Assembly (NCBI RefSeq): GCF_009749385.1
Contig: NZ_WBIN01000001.1
Coordinates: forward strand, 62,001 to 126,000
Direction of reading: 5' to 3'
Length of the DNA: 64,000 nt
Origin: Agromyces allii
GTDB lineage: Bacteria; Actinomycetota; Actinomycetes; Actinomycetales; Microbacteriaceae
Below, in pieces: positions 57,178-64,000 of the stretch (its first letter is position 1; each line of letters starts with the position of its first letter). The notes beneath the pieces were generated by a model. It was not told the DNA's origin. It worked only from the letters and a program-made list of their open reading frames with translations, and did no database searches. Both the position numbers and the translations under genes were made by a program.

Positions 57178-58136
57178 CCGACGCGACCGCGAACCGCCCC
57201 GCCTTCGAGGTCTGCCTGTTCACCGAACCCCAGCAGGGCGCGAGCTACGACACGCAGCTCGCGCACGCGTCGGCCACCGAGCGGTTCGGATTCGACGGCT
57301 GGTTCCGGTCCGACCACTACCTGCGCATGGGTGCGGGCGACCCGCTGCCCGGGCCGACGGATGCCTGGACCACCCTCGCGGGGCTCGCGCGCGAGACGAG
57401 CCGCATCCGCCTCGGCACGCTCGTCTCGTCGGCGACGTTCCGGCTGCCGGCGATCCTCGCGATCCAGGTCGCGCAGGTCGACCGCATGTCGGGCGGTCGA
57501 GCCGAGCTCGGCCTCGGCACGGGCTGGTTCGCCGAGGAGCACCTCGCCTACGGCATCCCGTTCCCCGAGAAGCGCTTCGGCCTGCTCGAGGAGCAGCTGG
57601 CGATCGTGACCGGGCTCTGGGAGACGCCCGAGGGCGGCACGTTCGACTTCACGGGCGAGCACTACGCGCTCGACGCCGCACCGGCGCTGCCGAAGCCCCA
57701 GCAGCAGCGGGTGCCCGTGATCGTCGGCGGCGGCGGTCCGAAGCGCACGCCGGCCATCGCCGCGCGGTTCGCGACCGAGTTCAACATCGGGTTCCGCGGC
57801 GAAGACGAGGTCGCCGAGAAGTTCGCGGGCGTGCGCCGTGCGTGCGAGGCGATCGACCGCGACCCGGCGACCCTGAAGCTCTCCGTGGCGCTGCCCACGA
57901 TCGTCGCGACCGATGACGTCGCGTACCGGCGTCGGCTCGCCGCGATCGGGGCGGACCCCGACACATTCGCCGAGGTCAACGTCGCCGGCACGCCCGCCGA
58001 GGCGATCGAGAAGATCGAGCGCCTTCGCGCCCTCGGCGCCGATCGGGTCTACCTGCAGACCGTCGACCAGCTCGACCTCGAGCACGTCGAACTGCTGGGC
58101 ACCGAGGTGCTCCCCCACTTGGGCGGCCGCGCATGA
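57174..58136 (+). CDS. LLM-class F420-dependent oxidoreductase
   Basis: The 320-residue TIM-barrel enzyme of the luciferase-like monooxygenase class has FDGWFRSDHYLRMG, SRIRLGTLVSSATFRLPAILA, GGRAELGLGTGWFAEEH and PVIVGGGGPKRTPAIAARFA, a pattern of F420-using members common in actinobacteria. Its substrate is unknown. Four-base overlaps on both sides place it in one operon with hisN and the DUF1653 gene. Confidence 0.88.
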   Translation: MTDATANRPAFEVCLFTEPQQGASYDTQLAHASATERFGFDGWFRSDHYLRMGAGDPLPGPTDAWTTLAGLARETSRIRLGTLVSSATFRLPAILAIQVAQVDRMSGGRAELGLGTGWFAEEHLAYGIPFPEKRFGLLEEQLAIVTGLWETPEGGTFDFTGEHYALDAAPALPKPQQQRVPVIVGGGGPKRTPAIAARFATEFNIGFRGEDEVAEKFAGVRRACEAIDRDPATLKLSVALPTIVATDDVAYRRRLAAIGADPDTFAEVNVAGTPAEAIEKIERLRALGADRVYLQTVDQLDLEHVELLGTEVLPHLGGRA

Positions 58137-58384
58137 GCGAGCCCGCCGGCCGCCCCGCGGCCCCCGGTCCCGACGTCGCTCCGGGCTTCTACGAGCACTA
58201 CAAGGGCCACCGCTACGAGGTGCTCGAGCTCGCGCGCCACTCCGAGACCGAGGAGTGGTACGTCGTCTACCGGGCCCTGTACGGCGAGCACGGCGTCTGG
58301 ATCCGCCCGCTCGACATGTTCGCCGAGCAGGTCAGCGTCGACGGCGTCGAGGTGCCGCGGTTCCGGCGGGTCGCGTCGGCGTAG
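58133..58384 (+). CDS. DUF1653 family protein
   Basis: The 83-residue protein has the DUF1653 core FYEHYKGHRYEVLELARHSETEEWYVVYRALYG and ends WIRPLDMFAEQVSVDGVEVPRF. The family is small, widespread and of unknown function. It is the last gene of its operon and overlaps the oxidoreductase gene by 4 bp. Confidence 0.9.
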   Translation: MSEPAGRPAAPGPDVAPGFYEHYKGHRYEVLELARHSETEEWYVVYRALYGEHGVWIRPLDMFAEQVSVDGVEVPRFRRVASA

Positions 58385-58422
58385 GTCCGTCGCACGGCGA
58401 GCCGTCAGGCGCGGCGACCCGA

Positions 58423-58441
58423 CGTGGCCGGCCCGGCCACG
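58423..58441. terminator. Short hairpin between converging genes
   Basis: CGTGGCCG pairs with CGGCCACG around GCC in the 81-bp gap between the DUF1653 gene and the DMT transporter gene. Confidence 0.45.
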
Positions 58442-58465
58442 GCATCCGCTTCGCACGACGGCGTG

Positions 58466-59425
58466 TCAGGCCTTCGGATGCCGCGGCGAACGCCGGCTGA
58501 TCGCGACGCCGATGAGGCACAGCGCTCCGCCGACCATGCCGAGCAGGGTGGGCAGTTCGCCGAGCAGGAGCCAGCTCAGGAGCACCACGATCGCGGGCAC
58601 GGCGAGCGTCGCCGACGCGGTGAGCCCGGCGGGGCTGCGCTGCAGCACGTACGCCCAGAGCAGGAACGCGACGGCCGACGGGAACACGCCCAGGTAGACC
58701 GTGGCCCAGACCGCGGGCGCGGGCGCCGAGGCGAACTCGCCGACGGCCTGCGGCAGGAACGGCAGCAGCACCGCAGCGCCGATCGCGCAGCCGACCCAGG
58801 TCGCGCTCAGCGCGTCGGCGGTTCGCAGCGCGACCTTCTGCACGAGCACGCCGAGCGCGTAGAGCACGGCCGCGAGGATGCCGAGGGCGATGCCGAGCGG
58901 GTCGCTGTGCGCGCCGATGCCGCCGGTCGCGATGATCACGACGCCGACGAACGCGACCAGCATGCCGATCATGAGCGACCGCGGGAACCCCTCTTTGAGA
59001 AAGGCGCCGGCCGCGAGCGCCACGAGCAACGGCGCGATGTTCACGAGCATGGCGGCCGTGCCCGCGTCGAGGTGGCGTTCGGCGAGGTTCAGCACGAGCG
59101 TGTAGCCGGCGAACCAGAGCACGCCGTAGAGGGCGATGAGCGCGAGCGTGCGCCCGCGCGGCAGCGGCGGCCGACGGATGAGCGCGAACGCGACGAGCAC
59201 GGCAGTGCCGACGAGCTGCCGGCCCAGGGCGAGGGGACCTGGCGAGATCGCGTCGCCGACGAACCGGATCGCGATGAACGCCGACGCCCACAGCACGAGC
59301 ACGACGGCCATGGCGGCGAGCACGCGCCATCCGGCCGACGGCCGCGGACCGGTCGACGCCGGCGCCGCCGTCGTTGCCGTGTCGGTCGTCGTCGGTGCGG
59401 ATGTCGCGTCGGGGGTGTTGCGCAT
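58466..59425 (-). CDS. EamA/DMT family transporter
   Basis: The 319-residue protein has a Thr/Ala-rich N terminus and ten predicted transmembrane segments in two EamA repeats: AMAVVLVLWASAFIAIRF opens the first and ALGILAAVLYALGVLVQKVA the second. Such carriers export amino acids or other metabolites. GAGAGG precedes the ATG. It is divergent from a LysR regulator, a very common pairing in which the regulator controls the exporter. Confidence 0.9.
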   Translation of the reverse strand: MRNTPDATSAPTTTDTATTAAPASTGPRPSAGWRVLAAMAVVLVLWASAFIAIRFVGDAISPGPLALGRQLVGTAVLVAFALIRRPPLPRGRTLALIALYGVLWFAGYTLVLNLAERHLDAGTAAMLVNIAPLLVALAAGAFLKEGFPRSLMIGMLVAFVGVVIIATGGIGAHSDPLGIALGILAAVLYALGVLVQKVALRTADALSATWVGCAIGAAVLLPFLPQAVGEFASAPAPAVWATVYLGVFPSAVAFLLWAYVLQRSPAGLTASATLAVPAIVVLLSWLLLGELPTLLGMVGGALCLIGVAISRRSPRHPKA

Positions 59426-59463
59426 GCGACCAGCCTCTCGACACGGAAGCCTCAGCACAAGCG

Positions 59464-59500
59464 AATGATCATTGGCATCCATGAAGCAACACTGTAGTGT
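59464..59500. promoter_or_regulatory. Two palindromes in the DMT/LysR divergent region, with a leaderless -10
   Basis: AATGATCATT (59464-59473) is a perfect palindrome, and ACACTGTAGTGT (59489-59500) is an inverted repeat with a 2-bp centre. The second includes TAGTGT, which ends six bases before the LysR ATG at 59507, so binding there would block the regulator's own promoter. Confidence 0.5.
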
Positions 59501-59506
59501 CGGGCC

Positions 59507-60424
59507 ATGGTCGACCCCCACCGCCTCAGCGTGTTCCGAGCCGTCGTGCAGACGGGCTCGATCAACCAGGCCGCCGCTCGGCTCGGCTACACGGCCTCGG
59601 CCGTGAGCCAGCACGTCAGCGCGCTCCAGCGCGAGACGGGCCTGACCCTCGTCGAGCGCCGCGGGCGCGGCATCGTGGCGACCGCGGCCGGTGTCGCCGT
59701 CGCCGACCGTGCGGGCCGCGTGCTCGACCACCTCGCGGACTTCGACGGCGTGGTCGACGACCTGCGCACGGGGCGCACGGGCACGATCCGCATCGGAACG
59801 TTCAGCTCGGCCAATCGTGCGTGGATGCCGCAGGTCGTCGCCGCGCTCGCCCTCGAGTTCCCGCAGCTGCGCCTCGAGCTGACCATGATCGAGCTGCGGG
59901 GGCAGCTGACGGGCGACCCCGACCTCGAGCTCTACGTGGCGGAGTCCGTGCGCGGCGACCGCGACCCGGCCGCCGCCGAGGGCTCGGGCGACGCCTACGA
60001 CCTCGAGGACTTGCGCGTCGAGGGGTACGTCGTCGTCGTGAACACGACCCATCCCCTCGCCTCTCAGCCCGACGTGGCCCTCGCCGAGCTCGCCGACGAC
60101 GCCTGGATCGACAACGACCACAGCCGCGGCCCGTGTCGCGAGATCGTGATGTCCGCGGCGGCTCGGGCGGGCTTCGCGCCCCGGTTCCGCATACAGGCGC
60201 CCGACTACGCGAGCGCGTTCGACTACGTGCAGCACGGCGTCGGCGTCACGGTGCTCCCCCGCCTGGGCGCGATCGCCCTGCCGCCGGCCACCGTCATGAT
60301 CCCGATCCGGGATGCCGCGGCGCGCCGTCGCATCATGCTCCGCGTCAAGCGTGCGATGCGCACCAACCCCGCCGTGGTGCGCGCGAGCGCGTTGCTTCGC
60401 GCGGCATCCGCCCCCGGCGTCTGA
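59507..60424 (+). CDS. LysR family transcriptional regulator
   Basis: The 305-residue protein has an N-terminal LysR helix-turn-helix (residues 1-62, VQTGSINQAAARLGYTASAVSQHVSALQ) and a PBP-like effector domain from about residue 90. It is divergent from the EamA exporter gene, its probable target. TAGTGT six bases before the ATG indicates a leaderless transcript. Confidence 0.92.
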   Translation: MVDPHRLSVFRAVVQTGSINQAAARLGYTASAVSQHVSALQRETGLTLVERRGRGIVATAAGVAVADRAGRVLDHLADFDGVVDDLRTGRTGTIRIGTFSSANRAWMPQVVAALALEFPQLRLELTMIELRGQLTGDPDLELYVAESVRGDRDPAAAEGSGDAYDLEDLRVEGYVVVVNTTHPLASQPDVALAELADDAWIDNDHSRGPCREIVMSAAARAGFAPRFRIQAPDYASAFDYVQHGVGVTVLPRLGAIALPPATVMIPIRDAAARRRIMLRVKRAMRTNPAVVRASALLRAASAPGV

Positions 60425-60460
60425 GCACGGCCGGAACCCGCAGGCGCAACACGACCGAGA

Positions 60461-60496
60461 CGACGAGAGGCCGCCCCGAAGGGCGGCCTCTCGTCG
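60461..60496. terminator. Terminator between LysR gene and tmRNA
   Basis: A perfect 16-bp stem (60461-60476 with 60481-60496) with a CGAA tetraloop serves the minus-strand tmRNA and probably also the plus-strand LysR gene. Confidence 0.88.
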
Positions 60497-60523
60497 AGTT
60501 CCGCAACGTGCGACAACGGCTGG

Positions 60524-60893
60524 TGGTGGAGATGGGGGGAATTGAACCCCCGTCCATCGCTGAGTTTCCACGCCTTCTCCGGGCGCATCCTGTGCAGGCG
60601 TTCTGCTCGGCCCCGACCTTTGCCACAGGCACCTAAGTCGACAGGCCCAGCCTGAATGAAGTCCCGTACGGCGCTCAGGCGACGACGCACAGCGAGTTTC
60701 CTAGATGACGCCAGCGACCGGGGCGGAAACGAACCCGGGCTGACGGACTATCGGACTCGCTTAAGCAGCGAGGGCGAAGTCAGACTGCGTCTTATTGGCA
60801 GTTATTGTTTTCCAGAGATCGTTTACGAGATAACCCTGGATCCTCGGCCCGCTTCTCGTGGGTACACAGACGATGTCGAAACCGATCATCCCC
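60524..60893 (-). ncRNA. ssrA: Transfer-messenger RNA
   Basis: The minus strand starts GGGGATGATCGGTTTCGACA and ends CATCTCCACCA, whose ends pair as an alanyl acceptor stem with an encoded CCA. The TTCAATTCCC T loop lies next to the 3' end. The tag frame reads ANKTQSDFALAA and stops with TAA (codons 60799-60764, stop 60763-60761). The ALAA end is the usual degradation signal. The RNA rescues stalled ribosomes together with SmpB, which is not encoded here. Length is about 370 nt. Confidence 0.95.
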
Positions 60894-60908
60894 ATGTCGC
60901 ACCGCCCG

Positions 60909-60937
60909 GTCGTACCGGTTCGGCGAGCCGTTGTCAC
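60909..60937 (-). promoter_or_regulatory. Probable tmRNA promoter
   Basis: GTGACA (60932-60937), a 17-bp spacer and TACGAC (60909-60914) precede the tmRNA 5' end by 15 bp on the minus strand. This is one of the better -35/-10 pairs in the window. Confidence 0.5.
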
Positions 60938-61212
60938 ACGCTGTGGAGTTCTCAAACCCGCCTGAACCGAAGTTCACGCGGCCTTACAGAGTACAACAGC
61001 CTGCGCGGCGTGTCATTCCCGGTTCCGGTCAGCCGCGGCATCCGACGCGCTCATCGCACGGATGTCGGGTCGAACGGATGCCGCAGGGTCGCCCGGCATC
61101 GTTCATCGGCCCGTAACCTACGGCGAGCGCCGAGCACGTAGCGTCCCCACATGGCCACGATGCACGCGACCGATGAGCGCATGGCGGCGCCGACGAGACG
61201 GGCCGGGCAGGC
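60938..61212. other. Intergenic region between tmRNA and GH92 gene
   Basis: I see no gene here. The tmRNA-proximal part is poorer in GC than its surroundings. The last 60 bp precede the mannosidase gene without an obvious promoter or a strong ribosome site. Confidence 0.5.
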
Positions 61213-63417
61213 ATGCCCGGCATGATCGGCCGCGTCGACCCGTTCATCGGCACCGAGGCCACGGATCTGCCGCCGCCGTCGGGGCTCGCGGCGACCTGGT
61301 GGTGGCCGAAGCCGCAGGTCGGCAACACGCATCCGGGGGCGACGTATCCGCTCGGCATGGTCTCGGCGTGCGCGTACTCCGGGGCGTATCCGACGGGATA
61401 CGGACGCTACGACCTCGGCACCGAGGGGCTGCCCGTCGCGATCCACGACCGTGCCGTGGCATCCGGATTCACGCATTTCCAGCAGTCCGGAACGGGCGCG
61501 ATCCGCAAGTACTACAACTACTTCCGCGTGACGCCGATGATCGAGCCCCTCGACGAGCTGGGTCGGCAGTGGGAGATCGTCGACGAGACGGCCGAGCCCG
61601 GGTTCTACGGCGCGACGCTCGAGAACGGCATCCGGGCGGAGCTGACGGTGGGGCCGAAGAGCGCGGTGCACCGGTACACGTTCCCGCGGCATCGCAACGC
61701 GCGCGTCGTGATCGACTTCTCGCTCGGCGGGCTCGGCATCCCGTACGGGGAGACGATCCCGCTGCGCGCGAAGCTCGAGTCGGTCGGGCCGGGCGTCGCG
61801 CAGGGCGAGATCGTCGTCGAGGGCACGCCGCTCGCCGTCTACATCGAGTGCGACGCGAGTTCGTGGCGGCAGATGCTCTGGTACGACCGCCGGCTGATGC
61901 CGGGCGGCACGCGGCTCGCGTTCGACCACATCCGCCCGACGACCCTGCGGCCGTTCGGGCTCATGTGGGCGGGACCGAGCGAGCCGGGCCAGTCGATCGA
62001 GGTGCGCATCGGCTTCTCGCTGCGCGGGGTCGAGCAGGCGAAGGCGAACCTCCGCGCCGACTGCGGCGAGGGCCACTCGCGATTCGCCCCGCGTCGCGAG
62101 CGCACGCGCAAGACCTGGCGGCGCCAGCTGAAGACGATCGCGGTCGATGCGGGGAGCGCCGAACGCGACACGGTCTTCACGACGGCGCTCTACCACTCGC
62201 TCATCAAGCCCTGCCTCGCACCCGAGGAGAGCCCGTTCTGGCCGACCGACGGGCCGTTCGTGTTCGACCTGTCCACGATGTGGGACATCTACCGAACCCA
62301 ACTGCCGCTCATCACGGCCCTCATGCCCGAACGTGCGGTCGAACTCGGCACGGCGCTGCTCACGATCTGCGAGGAGGAGGGCAACTTCCCGATCGGGTAC
62401 CGGATGGCGCGGGGCAGCGATCGCTTCTCGCGTCAGGGCAGCGCGCTCGCCCAGACCTTCCTCGCCGACCTCTGCCAGCTCGAGCTGCCGGGCGTCGACT
62501 GGGACTGGGCGCTCGTGCACATGCACGCGGATCTCCGGCGCACCTACGGCGAGGACTTCCTGCTGCGCGGGCACGCGCATCCCATCAGCCACACGCTCGA
62601 CCTCGCGTTCGGGTACTGGTGCACGGCGAAGGTCGCCGAGCGCGTGGGCGACCGGGCGCTCGGCGAGCAGTTCCTCGGGCTCTCGTCGCGGTGGCGCAAC
62701 GCCTTCGACCCCGAGACGGGCCTGCTGGTGGACTCGACGTTCTACGAGGGCAGCCGTCACAACTACTCGTTCCGCCTGCTGCACGACATGCGCGGACGCA
62801 TCGACCTCGCGGGCGGCGACGACCGCTTCGTCGACATGCTCGACCGGTTCTTCGGGTTCGGCGCCGAGCCCGTGCGCCAGCCCGGACTGCAGCCGAGCCT
62901 CGAGGAGATCACCGCGGGCTACGCGCTCGGCCGGTTCGAGGGCATGAACAACGAACCCGACATGGATGCCCCGTGGGCGTACCACTACGCCGGGCGCCCC
63001 GATCGCACGGCCGAGGTCGTGCACGCGGCGGTGCAGCAGCAGTTCGGCACCGGCCGTGGCGGGCTGCCGGGCAACGACGACTCCGGCGGGCTCAGCTCCT
63101 GGTACGTGTGGGCGTCGCTCGGGCTCTTCCCGGTCGCGGGGCAGAACCTCTTCCTCGTGAACGCCCCGGCCCACGCCGAGAGCCGCATCGCGATGAGCGG
63201 CGGCGACCTCGCGATCGAGACGAAGGGGTTCGTCGAGCCCCGGCACGGCGGCCCGGCGCAGTACGTGCAGCGCGTCTCGCTGAACGGCAACCCGCTCGAG
63301 CGCACCTGGCTGCGCGGCGACGAGGTGCACCGCGGCGGCCGATTACTCGTCGAGCTCGGGCCCGAGCCCGGTGCAGGGGGTACCGATGCCCGTCCACCGT
63401 CGACCCCGAGCGGATGA
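61213..63417 (+). CDS. GH92 family alpha-mannosidase-like protein
   Basis: The 734-residue protein has the glycoside hydrolase 92 pattern: VDPFIGTEA at the start, GNTHPGATYPLGMVSACAYS, a central STMWDIYRTQLPLI, EGSRHNYSFRLLHDM, and near the end GNDDSGGLSSWYVWASLGLFPVAG. GH92 enzymes are calcium-dependent exo-acting alpha-mannosidases. Unlike most it has no signal peptide, so it may act on mannose-containing material inside the cell or leave by another route. The start at 61213 has a second in-frame ATG at 61222. The next gene, 34 bp on, looks like a glycosyltransferase. Confidence 0.85.
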   Translation: MPGMIGRVDPFIGTEATDLPPPSGLAATWWWPKPQVGNTHPGATYPLGMVSACAYSGAYPTGYGRYDLGTEGLPVAIHDRAVASGFTHFQQSGTGAIRKYYNYFRVTPMIEPLDELGRQWEIVDETAEPGFYGATLENGIRAELTVGPKSAVHRYTFPRHRNARVVIDFSLGGLGIPYGETIPLRAKLESVGPGVAQGEIVVEGTPLAVYIECDASSWRQMLWYDRRLMPGGTRLAFDHIRPTTLRPFGLMWAGPSEPGQSIEVRIGFSLRGVEQAKANLRADCGEGHSRFAPRRERTRKTWRRQLKTIAVDAGSAERDTVFTTALYHSLIKPCLAPEESPFWPTDGPFVFDLSTMWDIYRTQLPLITALMPERAVELGTALLTICEEEGNFPIGYRMARGSDRFSRQGSALAQTFLADLCQLELPGVDWDWALVHMHADLRRTYGEDFLLRGHAHPISHTLDLAFGYWCTAKVAERVGDRALGEQFLGLSSRWRNAFDPETGLLVDSTFYEGSRHNYSFRLLHDMRGRIDLAGGDDRFVDMLDRFFGFGAEPVRQPGLQPSLEEITAGYALGRFEGMNNEPDMDAPWAYHYAGRPDRTAEVVHAAVQQQFGTGRGGLPGNDDSGGLSSWYVWASLGLFPVAGQNLFLVNAPAHAESRIAMSGGDLAIETKGFVEPRHGGPAQYVQRVSLNGNPLERTWLRGDEVHRGGRLLVELGPEPGAGGTDARPPSTPSG

Positions 63418-63451
63418 CCTCGCACCACCGTCAGCGCTGAAAGGAACCATC

Positions 63452-64000
63452 ATGACCGGCACACCACGCAACCGTCTCGTCATCGTCAACCGCGCCGACC
63501 CCGTGATCTGCGGACACTCCGTCGAGGGCCGCAATCTCGCCGAGGCCGCGATCGAACGCGGATTCGACGAGGTGCGCATCATCACCTGGCCGATCGATCG
63601 GCTCGAGGCCACGGGCCTGCCGCTGAAACCGCTCGACACGATGCTGCCGTACAGCGAGGGCATCTTCGTCGAGCGCCCCGACCCCGTCGGCGACTACAAG
63701 GTGCCCGACGGGCGGTACCTCGCCGGCATCACGGGGCGGCTCATCGAGCTGTTCACCGACGGCGTGCCGACGGTCTGCCTCTCGCTGTACCTCAGCCCGC
63801 ACACGATCGCCGTGGCCGACGCCGTGCGCGCCGCGTGGAACACGGGACTTCCCGTGAACGTCACGACGATCGCCGAGGCCGTGGGGTCGGATGTCACGAA
63901 CGTCGTGCGTTCGTGCGTCGACGAGGGCCGCTTCGGCGCCGCCGCGCACGTGCTCTCGAGCTACCTCTCGCAGGACCACTGCGTGGCGGTCTCGGAGTAC
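63452..64000 (+). CDS. Probable glycosyltransferase, cut by window edge
   Basis: The first 183 residues are present, beginning MTGTPRNRLVIVNRADPVICG, and the frame stays open to the last base. The sequence PVICGHSVEGRNLAEAAIERG, IEL-type helices, SLYLSPHTIAVADAVR and SYLSQDHCVAVSEY resembles the N-terminal Rossmann half of GT4-type glycosyltransferases; the donor-binding half lies beyond the window, so the call is tentative. AAAGGA is well placed before the ATG. The position directly behind a mannosidase suggests joint glycan turnover. Confidence 0.6.
   Translation, partial: MTGTPRNRLVIVNRADPVICGHSVEGRNLAEAAIERGFDEVRIITWPIDRLEATGLPLKPLDTMLPYSEGIFVERPDPVGDYKVPDGRYLAGITGRLIELFTDGVPTVCLSLYLSPHTIAVADAVRAAWNTGLPVNVTTIAEAVGSDVTNVVRSCVDEGRFGAAAHVLSSYLSQDHCVAVSEY

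Noticed and set aside
60656..61141. Protein-coding gene over the tmRNA
   Set aside because: The stretch is explained by the tmRNA and its promoter on the minus strand; only the short tag frame is translated.

Overview
The window is chromosomal DNA of a high-GC Gram-positive bacterium, almost certainly an actinobacterium of the Microbacteriaceae type (Agromyces- or Microbacterium-like). I infer this from the strong G/C preference at third codon positions, an actinobacterial tmRNA with the tag ANKTQSDFALAA, many start codons sitting 6-7 bases after a TANNNT box (leaderless mRNAs), GTG starts, and a constantly recurring word GGATGCCGC/GCGGCATCC. There is no prophage, insertion sequence, CRISPR array or rRNA. 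The content is mostly housekeeping with several accessory cassettes.

Layout. 1-6500: two identical tRNA-Glu(CTC) genes, a lipid kinase, a metallo-hydrolase, a class A penicillin-binding protein, a DUF2277 protein and a MocR-like regulator that has lost its PLP lysine. 6488-12452: a minus-strand operon with an ABC importer of the nitrate/taurine type (lipoprotein, ATPase, permease), a degenerate LDH2-type oxidoreductase, a BAAT-type alpha/beta hydrolase and a DUF1684 protein. 12867-16516: tRNA-Gln(CTG), a NYN nuclease-like protein, gltX and a LysR regulator divergent from a class V aminotransferase. 17696-21187: leuB-ilvE-GNAT-FAH operon. 21314-25693: small membrane protein, a drug-efflux MFS gene with divergent TetR regulator and an operator between them, and serA.

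25863-31662 is a dense minus-strand run: tyrosinase-type copper enzyme, DUF2182 membrane protein, HExxH peptidase, CutC and two small membrane proteins. 31821-35276 encodes a very large secreted protein with three lamin-tail-like domains and a phosphoesterase. 35552-42971 is a biosynthetic run, otsA-otsB fusion, ilvD, ilvB, ilvN, ilvC, in that transcription order. Together with leuB, ilvE and serA this makes the window rich in branched-chain amino acid synthesis. 43997-48345 is a five-gene operon in which the biotin ECF importer (BioY, BioM, BioN) encloses an acyl-CoA ligase and a thiolase, with every junction overlapping; this is the most interesting unit. 48479-55871: YdjM-type membrane hydrolase, stand-alone 5'-3' exonuclease, a sortase-type surface protein, a small membrane protein and a secreted lectin/FN3/PQQ-type sugar dehydrogenase. 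56057-64000: tRNA-Lys(CTT), a hisN-type phosphatase operon, a DMT exporter with divergent LysR regulator, tmRNA, a GH92 mannosidase without signal peptide, and the start of a probable glycosyltransferase cut by the window edge.

Most convergent gene pairs are separated by perfect GC-rich hairpins, and most co-directional neighbours overlap by ATGA or GTGA, so transcription units can be read with fair confidence. All functional names are from recognisable motifs and family knowledge only; no search was run.
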